Assembly (NCBI GenBank): GCA_900541685.1
Contig: UQKM01000024.1
Coordinates: forward strand, 1-26,450
Length of the DNA stretch: 26,450 nucleotides
Direction: 5' to 3'
Source of the DNA: an uncultured Collinsella sp.
GTDB lineage: Bacteria > Actinomycetota > Coriobacteriia > Coriobacteriales > Coriobacteriaceae
Both the position numbers and the translations under genes were made by a program. The notes under the pieces are model-generated. The model searched no databases and was not told the origin of the DNA. It saw nothing but the letters and a program-made list of their open reading frames with translations. Positions 7,310-13,742 of the stretch are shown here, piece after piece (positions within the stretch are counted from its first letter, which is position 1; each line of letters begins with the position of its first letter).

Positions 7310-8143
7310 CTAGGCCAGGATGCCGGCCGCGGAGAGGGCGATGCCGCCCACGATGGCGATCACGAGAAGCCAACCGGTGTTGACGTTCTTCTTGATGAGC
7401 CAGTACATAAGGCCGGTGAGACCGAGGGAGATCATCTGGGGCATCATGCCGTCCAGGATGTCCTGAATCACGACGGTGCCCTCAGCGAACTGCAGCGGGG
7501 TGGTGGCGCCGATCAGCGTAGCGATCATGCCGCCCACGGACATAAGACCCACGATGCCGCAGACATACATGAGCTTCTCCATGAGGTCGCCGCCCTGGAG
7601 CTTGCTCAGGTACTCGTGGCCGCCCTGATAGCCGATCTTGGCTGCGAACCACGTGATCAGCACAGAGGGCACGATGGAGATGAGCATGGCCAGGATCGGG
7701 CCCATGATGGAGCCCTGCTGAGCCAGCTGAACACCCAGGCCAAAGGCGATAACGCGGATGGTGCCCTGGAAGAAGGAGTCACCGATGCCGGAAAGCGGAC
7801 CCATAAGGGAGGTCTTGACCGCGTTGATCGAATCGGGGTCGAAGTTCTCGGGATCCTTGGCGTACTCTTCCTCCATGGAGGCGGCGAGGCCCAGGATGAA
7901 AGCGCTCGTCTGCGGGGTGCAGTTGTAGAACGCCATGTGACGGTGGTAAGCCTCTTTCTTAGCAGCGAGCTGCTTGGGGTCGGACTCGTCCGGATAGAGG
8001 CGATCGAGCGTGGGAACCATGCCGTAGAGGAAGCCCATGTTCATCTGACGCTCGTAGTTCCAAGAGGCCTGGATGGCCCAGGAGCGCCAGAAGAACTGGC
8101 TGACCTTCTTGTTCAGGGACACGTCCTTGGTTGCGGTTGCCAT
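7310..8143 (-). CDS. PTS system mannose/fructose/sorbose family, EIID component
   Basis: A 277-residue membrane subunit of a mannose-family phosphotransferase permease, which forms the translocation channel with EIIC. Features include FWRSWAIQASWNYERQMNMGF near the N-terminus, TPQTSAFILGLAASMEEE, and GIGDSFFQGTIR, followed by C-terminal hydrophobic segments (LMYWLIKKNVNTGWLLVIAI). The ATG at 8143 is chosen because TAAGGAGG, which contains the IIC stop codon, sits directly upstream; in-frame starts further upstream lie inside the IIC gene. It is the third gene of a IIAB-IIC-IID operon and is followed by the FrlB-like gene. In Gfr and related systems this PTS type imports Amadori compounds, but mannose-family permeases also carry hexoses and amino sugars. 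Confidence 0.95.
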   Translation of the reverse strand: MATATKDVSLNKKVSQFFWRSWAIQASWNYERQMNMGFLYGMVPTLDRLYPDESDPKQLAAKKEAYHRHMAFYNCTPQTSAFILGLAASMEEEYAKDPENFDPDSINAVKTSLMGPLSGIGDSFFQGTIRVIAFGLGVQLAQQGSIMGPILAMLISIVPSVLITWFAAKIGYQGGHEYLSKLQGGDLMEKLMYVCGIVGLMSVGGMIATLIGATTPLQFAEGTVVIQDILDGMMPQMISLGLTGLMYWLIKKNVNTGWLLVIAIVGGIALSAAGILA

Positions 8144-8156
8144 AGTGTGTTCCTCC

Positions 8157-8951
8157 TTAGTCTTCGTCGTCTTCGAGCGGATCGTAGTCGGAATCGACAC
8201 CGGCGGCTGCATGGGAACCGTTGAACTTGAAGCCCATGAAGACGACAGCCAGGCACACACCGATCAGAGCGACCGCGATGACGGACAGGTTGAGGTAAGC
8301 GGCGAGCAGGAAACCGATGAACAGGAACGGAGTCATACCCTTCTTGATCATCATGGTGAGCAGCAGGGCCAAACCGTAGGCGGTCATGATCTTGGTCGAA
8401 ACGTTAAGACCAGTGGACAGCCACTCGGGAACCATGTTGACGATGGCCTGAACCAGGTCGGTGCCAACAAAGACGGCGAGGAAGATCGGCAGGAAGTACA
8501 TGACGGCGTACAGACCGGAGCCGGCGCAGATGTGCATGCGATAGGCGGTCTTGAACTTTCCGTTATCGATCGCGCTATCTGCCACATGGGTGAGGGCGGC
8601 GATGATGGAACGGAACACGATGCCGAGGAGCTGACCCAGGACGGCGACCGGGATGGCGATCGTCATGGCGGTCTCGGCGGAAGCATCGGTCAGGCACGCA
8701 AAGGCAGCGGCCACGATGCCGCCCAGGACCATATCGGGCGGAACGGCGGCGCCGACCTGCACCAGGCCCATGGACACGAGCTCGACGGCGGCACCGACGG
8801 CAAGGCCGGTGGGCACATCGCCCAGCAGCAGACCGACGAGCGTAGCGCCAACGAGGGGCTGCTCGAAGTTAAGACGACCGAGCAGGCGGGAGTCCCACAT
8901 GCAGAACACGCCGACGAGGCCGACGAGCACCGCACTGATGAACGTATTCAT
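8157..8951 (-). CDS. PTS system mannose/fructose/sorbose family, EIIC component
   Basis: A 264-residue polytopic membrane protein, the sugar-translocating EIIC subunit. It shows the typical N-terminal segment with WDSRLLGRLNFEQPLV, LLLGDVPTGLAVGAAVELV, and GAAVPPDMVLGGIVAAAFA, and ends in an acidic tail (DSDYDPLEDDED). The ATG at 8951 has AAAGGAG six bases upstream. A short GCCTG/CAGGC stem with a 4-nt loop (8969-8982) lies between the IIAB stop codon and this ribosome-binding site. The IID ribosome-binding site overlaps its stop codon, indicating tight coupling. Confidence 0.95.
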   Translation of the reverse strand: MNTFISAVLVGLVGVFCMWDSRLLGRLNFEQPLVGATLVGLLLGDVPTGLAVGAAVELVSMGLVQVGAAVPPDMVLGGIVAAAFACLTDASAETAMTIAIPVAVLGQLLGIVFRSIIAALTHVADSAIDNGKFKTAYRMHICAGSGLYAVMYFLPIFLAVFVGTDLVQAIVNMVPEWLSTGLNVSTKIMTAYGLALLLTMMIKKGMTPFLFIGFLLAAYLNLSVIAVALIGVCLAVVFMGFKFNGSHAAAGVDSDYDPLEDDED

Positions 8952-8987
8952 ACCCTTCTCCTTTCAGTCAGGCAAAAGCCTGGTTGA

Positions 8988-9911
8988 TTACAGCTTGGCG
9001 TCGATGTCGACGCTCTGATACGTAGGGGTCTGCTGGACATAGAGCTTAATGCCCATGTCGAGCAGCTGGTTGACGTCGGCCTTCTGGGTGGCGTCGAAGA
9101 AGACGGAGCTGTCCTTGCCGCCGACCTGTTCGGCACCGTCGTGGTTGGCGGTGGCGCCCAGGTTGATGGCGTCGAGCTTGTAGCCCTGGCAGAACTGCAG
9201 CATCTCGGCAGTGTTGCCAAAGACGAACATGACGCGCTCGCCGAGGGTGTTGAGCTTGTCCATCTTGGCGAGGGCACGCTCGACGGTGAAGACGTTCAGG
9301 CGCACGCCCTGGGGCTTGGCCAGCTTAAGAGCGCCCTTCTTGATGTCATCGTTGGCGGCAGCGTTGTCGACGACGATGATGCGCTCGGCCTGAACCTTGG
9401 TGGTCCAGGTAAAGACGACCTGGCCGTGCAGCAGACGGTAGTCAAGACGTGCGAGGACGATCTTGGCGGGACCGGAGCTGTGACGGGACGCCTTGGCCTT
9501 CTTGGCGGGAGCCGCGGCGACCTCGACCGGTGCGTTGGGGTTGGTCAGACCGGTGCGGGCCTCGTTGATGAGGGCCGCGAGCTCGGCACCCTTGACGGGG
9601 GCGGGGCTCATAGCGAGCGTCAGTGCCAGCGGAATGTTGAAACCGCTGACAACCGTGAACTTCGTGCCGTTCTTGGAAAGCTCGACCATGCTGTTGTTGA
9701 CCGAGCTGCCGAGCATATCGGTCAGCACATAGACGGTGTCGTCCGCGTTGAACGTGGCGATCATGGCGTCCACCTTATTGGTGATGGGCTCCTTGTCGTC
9801 ACGAGCAAGCGACACGACGTGGACGTTCGACACGTCGCCGAGAACCATCTCGAGCGTGTCTTTGGCGCCTGCGGCCAGGCCGCCATGAGATGCGAGAATG
9901 ATCTGATTCAT
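8988..9911 (-). CDS. PTS system mannose family, fused EIIA-EIIB component
   Basis: A 307-residue cytosolic phosphotransfer protein. The EIIA domain (about 1-125) has ILASHGGLAAG with phospho-acceptor His9. An Ala/Pro/Lys-rich linker (about 126-148) joins the EIIB domain, in which RLDYRLLHGQV places phospho-acceptor His162. Phosphate passes from HPr through His9 and His162 to the incoming sugar. The ATG at 9911 follows AAGGAGGAGG. It is the first gene of the PTS operon, with a TATAAT -10 box at 9938-9943 only about 27 bp upstream. The linker fusion is as in E. coli ManX-type IIAB; the substrate cannot be read from this subunit. Confidence 0.96.
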   Translation of the reverse strand: MNQIILASHGGLAAGAKDTLEMVLGDVSNVHVVSLARDDKEPITNKVDAMIATFNADDTVYVLTDMLGSSVNNSMVELSKNGTKFTVVSGFNIPLALTLAMSPAPVKGAELAALINEARTGLTNPNAPVEVAAAPAKKAKASRHSSGPAKIVLARLDYRLLHGQVVFTWTTKVQAERIIVVDNAAANDDIKKGALKLAKPQGVRLNVFTVERALAKMDKLNTLGERVMFVFGNTAEMLQFCQGYKLDAINLGATANHDGAEQVGGKDSSVFFDATQKADVNQLLDMGIKLYVQQTPTYQSVDIDAKL

Positions 9912-9937
9912 CTTGCCTCCTCCTTTTCGTTATGGTC

Positions 9938-9956
9938 ATTATAACGTCTTATACGT
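9938..9956 (-). promoter_or_regulatory. PTS operon -10 box overlapped by an operator-like site
   Basis: On the minus strand a perfect TATAAT (9938-9943) lies inside ACGTATAAGACGTTATAAT. The GACGTTATA part matches the sites upstream of the GntR gene (3911-3924), and the whole has the same two-part ACGT...CGTTATA layout as 11237-11256 upstream of EamA. The -35 region is poor, which suits an activated or tightly regulated promoter. A repressor bound here would cover the -10 box. Confidence 0.55.
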
Positions 9957-9982
9957 TGCTTATTTTGCTAATTAGTATATAA

Positions 9983-10016
9983 ACCGTTCGCGGGTGAAAA
10001 ACGACCGTTGGCGGGT
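9983..10016. promoter_or_regulatory. Tandem 13-bp direct repeats 21 bp apart upstream of the PTS promoter
   Basis: ACCGTTCGCGGGT (9983-9995) and ACCGTTGGCGGGT (10004-10016) differ at one base and start exactly 21 bp apart, about two helical turns. They lie some 40-75 bp upstream of the PTS -10 box, a position typical of activator sites. No protein can be named. Confidence 0.45.
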
Positions 10017-10058
10017 TTAACGCAATCGAAACGATGGTCTTGGGTAGGTCGGCGCTGG

Positions 10059-10091
10059 CTAGGCACCGCCCGGCCAAACGCCGGGCGCTAC
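10059..10091 (-). terminator. GC-rich hairpin between EamA gene and PTS operon
   Basis: A stem built on CCGCCCGGC and GCCGGGCG, with a 5-nt loop and weaker outer pairs, lies about 25 bp after the EamA stop codon on the minus strand. There is no T-tract, so it is only a possible terminator or attenuator. The rest of the 204-bp gap holds the PTS promoter region. Confidence 0.35.
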
Positions 10092-10115
10092 CTGCTCAAA
10101 CACTCCGCCAATCCC

Positions 10116-11198
10116 CTATCGCACGAAGTACCAGGGGCTTTCCTGCACGGTGGGCTCCAGCGTAATGCCCGTGCGCTCGCGGAACAGATCCATGTCCTGC
10201 GATTTCTCCGTCCACCACGCGTTGGGCTTAAAGGTCATGCTCTCAATGACATGGCCGACAAACACACTGTTGCGCAGCTTGGAAAAGTCGGTGTTCATAA
10301 TCACGATGGACGCGAGCACCAAAACGATGCCCAGAACTTTGATCGCGCCGGCGGGCTCGGCGTAGACACCAATGCCCAGCAGCACGGTGACGACCGTCTC
10401 GAATGACATTACGACGGGAACTTTCGACGTCTCGAGCCCCATGGACAGACCCTGCATATATAAGACATAGGCCACGGCTGTGGGGATGAGTCCAAAGCCA
10501 AGGAACAGCAGCAGCAGCTGTGGCGACATTGCCGCGGCGACATCTGGCCACGGAGCCGCGATAGCCGCCATAACCGCACCGCCAAAAACAAGGCCCCAAA
10601 ACGTGACAGCCAGCGGGTGGACCGTCTTGGTTGCTATCCGGCTAAACACCGCGAGCGACGCGCCACAAAAGCCCGCAATCACGCCCGACGTGACGCCCCA
10701 AACCGAAAAATGAAAACCGGAAAGGTCGCCATCGGTCACTGCAAGCACACAGCCAACGATGTTAAAGACAATGGCGACGAGCTTGTTGAGGGTCACGTCC
10801 TCGCGATAAAGGACGCGGCCGAGCGCGACGCCAAACACCGGCGACGTGTAGAGCAGCACCGATGCCGTGGACATGCCCACCTCGCGCATGCACTCGTAAT
10901 AGCAGGTGTTGGCGGCAGCCAAACCGACGATACCGACAAGCGCGCAGGAAACAAGCTCTTTAGGGCTTGCCTTGAACAGGGTCAGCGGACCCTGAACCAC
11001 GGTAGACCCCTCACCCGGACGGCAGCCCATAAACATCAGGACCGGCGCCAAGATAAGCGCTCCGACCAACAAGCGAAAGGCAGCCATGCTCTGGGACGAA
11101 ACGCCCATGGCTGAGATGCCGTTTACAAAGATTCCGATGCTGCCCCACATAAGCGCGGCGATCAGCACCAGCACATAGCCCAGATTGCTCCTCTTCAA
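10116..11198 (-). CDS. EamA/DMT-family transporter with long C-terminal tail
   Basis: A 360-residue inner-membrane protein of the drug/metabolite transporter superfamily with two EamA repeats (about 8-140 and 160-300): LIAALMWGSIGIF opens the first and WGVTSGVIAGFCGASLAVFSR the second. Many relatives export amino acids or related metabolites. An unusual hydrophilic tail of about 60 residues (ending TVQESPWYFVR) follows the last membrane segment. The start is TTG at 11198, supported by GAGGAGG five bases upstream; the next ATG would fall inside the first membrane segment. Upstream lies an operator-like site shared with the GntR and PTS promoters. Co-location with a PTS and deglycases suggests, as inference only, export of the amino acid or amine released by deglycation. 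Confidence 0.9.
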   Translation of the reverse strand: MKRSNLGYVLVLIAALMWGSIGIFVNGISAMGVSSQSMAAFRLLVGALILAPVLMFMGCRPGEGSTVVQGPLTLFKASPKELVSCALVGIVGLAAANTCYYECMREVGMSTASVLLYTSPVFGVALGRVLYREDVTLNKLVAIVFNIVGCVLAVTDGDLSGFHFSVWGVTSGVIAGFCGASLAVFSRIATKTVHPLAVTFWGLVFGGAVMAAIAAPWPDVAAAMSPQLLLLFLGFGLIPTAVAYVLYMQGLSMGLETSKVPVVMSFETVVTVLLGIGVYAEPAGAIKVLGIVLVLASIVIMNTDFSKLRNSVFVGHVIESMTFKPNAWWTEKSQDMDLFRERTGITLEPTVQESPWYFVR

Positions 11199-11236
11199 CG
11201 CAGCCTCCTCGGTATATTTCCAATATGTTTCATGCT

Positions 11237-11258
11237 ACGTTATAGTCGTTATATACAT
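11237..11258. promoter_or_regulatory. Operator-like site and candidate promoter upstream of EamA gene
   Basis: The plus strand reads ACGTTATAGTCGTTATATAC (11237-11256). The right part, GTCGTTATATACAT, matches the site upstream of the GntR gene in 12 of 14 positions. On the minus strand a TATAAC (11239-11244) preceded by TTGAAA gives a plausible but closely spaced promoter, so a bound regulator would overlap it. The gap 11199-11457 also holds the GTCCCCAA repeats and an inverted repeat listed separately. Confidence 0.5.
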
Positions 11259-11306
11259 TTTTCAAGGCACAAATCGGCGAACGGGAAATCTCTCGACACA
11301 AGGAGT

Positions 11307-11347
11307 GTCCCCAACTGCCGGCAGAAAGGGAACGTCCCCAAGTGCCG
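11307..11347. repeat. Tandem GTCCCCAA-type repeats
   Basis: GTCCCCAACTGCCG (11307-11320) and GTCCCCAAGTGCCG (11334-11347) are direct repeats with one difference, 27 bp apart. The second is preceded by AAC, giving AACGTCCCCAA as in the palindrome at 2914-2969. They lie between the SIS gene and the EamA gene. Function unknown. Confidence 0.6.
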
Positions 11348-11354
11348 CTCTAGC

Positions 11355-11421
11355 AGTTGCAGTGAAATAGTTCTCAAACAGAGGCTTCACGCCCCCAAAC
11401 AGGAACTATTCCACCGCAACT
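11355..11421 (-). terminator. 19-bp inverted repeat downstream of second SIS gene
   Basis: Arms 11355-11373 and 11403-11421 pair over 19 bp. The two non-Watson-Crick positions become G-U pairs on the minus strand only, giving a continuous helix in the transcript of the SIS gene that ends at 11458. No strong T-tract follows. It is a candidate terminator or 3' stability element for that transcript. Confidence 0.45.
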
Positions 11422-11457
11422 CATGAGGGGTATTGGGCTGTTAGGCCGCTCTATCCC

Positions 11458-12450
11458 TTAGTAATCCAGCTTCCACATGTAGCGGCGCGTCATGTAGTCC
11501 TTGTGGGTGACGGCGGAGAGCGCACGCATGTAGACGTTGTTGAGGATCGGGGCAAAGATCAGGTGGTTGAAGTACTCGCTCACGCTGTCCTTGATGTCGT
11601 TGAGGCCGAGCTCCTTGGCGTCGAGCTGATAGACGCGCTCGCCACCGTGCTGATTGACAAAACGGATGCCGCGCTCGTCGTTGCAGCGGCTGCGGCCGAC
11701 GCTGATGAGCTGGAACAGCGAGGTACGCTTGTCCAGAATCTCGAAGGGGCCGTGGAAGAAGTCGCAGGTGTTGATGGTGCAGGAGTCGATCTGCAGCATC
11801 TCCTGCACGTTGCAGATGCTAAAGACGTAGGCGGCACCAAAGAGCGGACCCTGAGCCATCACGTTGATGCAGGGCTTGTCGGCGTTCTGCTCGGCCCACT
11901 TGGCAGCAAGCGGACGGGTGTACTCGACGGCCTTTCGATAGATGGGGTCGACCAAGTCGAAAGCGGCCATAGCGGTCTCATACTCGGCATAGCCCTCGGT
12001 CTGCTGCGTAAGCTCCATGGCGATCATGGTCACGACGGCGGAGTTGGTGCGGCCCATGCAGGACTCATCGACGGCCAAGCTGTCATACTGGATCTTGTAG
12101 TCGCAGACTTCGGTGAGGCCGGACTCGTCGACATAGATGGCGATGGTGCTGGCGCCGTGATCCTTGGCGACCTGGGCGGCGACGATGGTCTCCTTGGTGC
12201 CGCGCATGGACACGACGACGGCCAGGGTGTTCTCGTTAACGTAGGCCGGGGTGGCGTGCACGAACTCGTTGCTGGTGTAGCTGGAGCTCACGACCTGCGT
12301 GGCCTCGTGCTCCATAAAGTACTGGGCAGGATAGTTACCGCCGTTGGATCCGCCAGCGCCGATCCACACGACGCGCTTGATGCCGCCCTTGTCCGCCTTG
12401 TCAGCCAAAACCTGGGAGACGACGTCCTTAACCTGTTCCTGAGTAGTCAT
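11458..12450 (-). CDS. Second FrlB-type SIS-domain deglycase or sugar-phosphate lyase/isomerase
   Basis: A 330-residue two-SIS-domain protein, paralogous to the gene at 6128-7111; both end in RRYMWKL(S/D)Y. The first sugar loop is WIGAGGSNGGNYPAQYF (29-45). The phosphate loop reads SMRGTKET (81-88), unlike SLGGSTPET in the paralogue, and the active-site motif is CDFFHGPFE (229-237), with Asp230 where the paralogue has Glu228; His233 is kept. This suggests a related reaction on a different substrate, such as another Amadori compound (compare the GfrE/GfrF pair), or altered catalysis. The ATG at 12450 follows AAAGG at a rather long spacing of ten bases. It is divergent from the GntR gene at 12656-13378. 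Confidence 0.87.
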   Translation of the reverse strand: MTTQEQVKDVVSQVLADKADKGGIKRVVWIGAGGSNGGNYPAQYFMEHEATQVVSSSYTSNEFVHATPAYVNENTLAVVVSMRGTKETIVAAQVAKDHGASTIAIYVDESGLTEVCDYKIQYDSLAVDESCMGRTNSAVVTMIAMELTQQTEGYAEYETAMAAFDLVDPIYRKAVEYTRPLAAKWAEQNADKPCINVMAQGPLFGAAYVFSICNVQEMLQIDSCTINTCDFFHGPFEILDKRTSLFQLISVGRSRCNDERGIRFVNQHGGERVYQLDAKELGLNDIKDSVSEYFNHLIFAPILNNVYMRALSAVTHKDYMTRRYMWKLDY

Positions 12451-12488
12451 CGTGCATCAGCCTTTCTTCTCGTTTGATGCTCTCAATG

Positions 12489-12535
12489 GCATACAAGTTA
12501 CATACATGTTTTGGTTATGTCGACTAGTTGTATGC
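12489..12535. promoter_or_regulatory. Inverted half-sites in the SIS/GntR divergent promoter region
   Basis: GCATACAA (12489-12496) and TTGTATGC (12528-12535) are exact inverted repeats in an AT-rich 205-bp divergent intergenic region. Between them lies TTACATACATG, and ATGCTT/AAGCAT (12612-12631) forms a smaller palindrome in the leader of the GntR gene. A TATAGT at 12562-12567 is a possible -10 box for the GntR gene. The likely user is that regulator, by proximity. Confidence 0.4.
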
Positions 12536-12655
12536 TATATTTGTCTTAGAAATTTTGCTGGTATAGTTTTCGGCAATCTATTACCAGCGGTTTTGTTGTC
12601 ATGTTGGATACATGCTTGGTTCGGTAAGCATATAAGTTAGATACAGGTTATTCGC

Positions 12656-13378
12656 ATGAGCACTTCGTCAAAAAAGAACTTGGCCCAATACGAGCGTCTG
12701 GCGGGTACGCTACGTGACCGCATCGCCGCCGGCACCTACGCACGCGGAGACAAGCTGCCGTCCGAGATGGAGCTCATGGACGAATCGGGGCTGTCGCGCA
12801 GCACCGTGCGCCACGCGCTTAAGGTGTTAGTTGACGAGGGCCTGGTGCGCACCGAGCGCGGACGTGGCACCTTTGTGGCCGACACGCCCGCGCTCCACGA
12901 GAACAACCTGGTGTTTTCGAGCTATACCAAGCAGGTCGAAGGCCGGGGCATGAAGCCCACCACGCGCACGGTGGACTCGGGCTTTGCCAAAGCAATGGGC
13001 AGCGTGGCCAAGTTCTTTGACGCTACCGTGGGCAGCAAGCTTGTCAAACTTGTCCGCCTGCGTTACCTGGACGATGCGCCACTGTGCCTGGAGACCACCT
13101 ATCTACCACCGAGCTTTGAAGCACTCATCGATCGCGATATCAACGGTTCGCTCTACGCCACGCTGCGCCAAGAATTCCATCGCGCGCCGGCACAGGGGCA
13201 TAAGACCTTTGAGGTGTGCTACGCCTCGCAAAACGAGGCGTTTTTGCTCAACGTTGAGCGCGGGCAGGCACTGATCCTTATCACTGACTACGTCTACGAC
13301 ACCGACGGCCGCCCGCTGCACATCTCCAAGCGCATCCAACGCACCGACCGCGCCAAATACACCGAGCCCATCGGCTAG
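12656..13378 (+). CDS. GntR/HutC-family regulator with UTRA domain (third), divergent from SIS gene
   Basis: A 240-residue regulator and the only supported plus-strand gene in the window. The winged helix-turn-helix (about 10-75) includes KLPSEMELMDESGLSRSTVRHALKVL and RGRGTFVAD; a UTRA domain follows, with typical LVKLVRLRYLDDAPLCLETTYLP. The ATG at 12656 has only a weak purine-rich site (AGG) upstream. It shares less with the two other GntR proteins than they share with each other, and its divergent position points to control of the adjacent second SIS gene and itself. The ligand may be the phosphorylated substrate of that enzyme; this is inference. Confidence 0.93.
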   Translation: MSTSSKKNLAQYERLAGTLRDRIAAGTYARGDKLPSEMELMDESGLSRSTVRHALKVLVDEGLVRTERGRGTFVADTPALHENNLVFSSYTKQVEGRGMKPTTRTVDSGFAKAMGSVAKFFDATVGSKLVKLVRLRYLDDAPLCLETTYLPPSFEALIDRDINGSLYATLRQEFHRAPAQGHKTFEVCYASQNEAFLLNVERGQALILITDYVYDTDGRPLHISKRIQRTDRAKYTEPIG

Positions 13379-13388
13379 CGCGCCAAAC

Positions 13389-13429
13389 CAGGCAAAATGC
13401 ACCTAATATACGTTTTACCTGCGGTTTTT
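13389..13429 (+). terminator. Possible terminator of the plus-strand GntR gene
   Basis: CAGGCAAAA (13389-13397) and TTTTACCTG (13413-13421) can pair with one mismatch, followed by CGGTTTTT, just after the GntR stop codon. The loop of about 15 nt is long, so confidence is modest. Confidence 0.4.
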
Positions 13430-13529
13430 ATAAAATCTCAAACCAGCATGGCGCAAATGCCAGCATCGCCTGGCAACGCACGCCGTCCAAGCTCAACTGT
13501 TCCTGTCCAGAATATCCAGCACCGTAAAC

Positions 13530-13652
13530 CTAAGTGAGTAGACTTTTCGCGATCTGCCGAGCACACCCAAAACAGCCATCTCTGTGACCTGCGGTTTTAG
13601 TAAGGCAGATGCGCTTTGTGCTCGCCCTGCGCCAAAAAGTCTACTCACTTAG
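13530..13652. repeat. 123-bp inverted-repeat element, copy 2
   Basis: Same length, orientation and ends (CTAAGTGAGTAG ... CTACTCACTTAG) as 5121-5243, with about 13 differences. This copy has the better-matched arms (GTAGACTTTT with AAAAGTCTAC). It lies between the plus-strand GntR gene and the minus-strand acetyltransferase. The gene-free stretch 13379-13921 is otherwise filled by the candidate terminators and the 13743-13936 element; 13653-13742 shows nothing recognisable. Confidence 0.88.
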
Positions 13653-13742
13653 CTCGCAAGGCGTCCCGAGGGGACGATTCAGGTCAAAATAGCATACGAA
13701 CGCCGTGCTTCTTGCGGCGATTTGATGCCACAAGACAGCCAA

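Noticed and set aside
8144..8260. N-terminal extension of PTS IID by 39 codons
   Set aside because: It lies inside the IIC gene and lacks homology; TAAGGAGG just upstream of 8143 fixes the true start.
6170..8987. Plus-strand open frames opposite the SIS and PTS genes
   Set aside because: Gly/Asp/His-rich antisense translations; the minus-strand genes are supported by motifs and ribosome-binding sites.
9900..10020. Sigma-54 promoter for the PTS operon (as for some mannose-family PTS loci)
   Set aside because: No TGGCAC-N5-TTGCA type element was found; a TATAAT -10 box is present and no LevR-like activator lies nearby.
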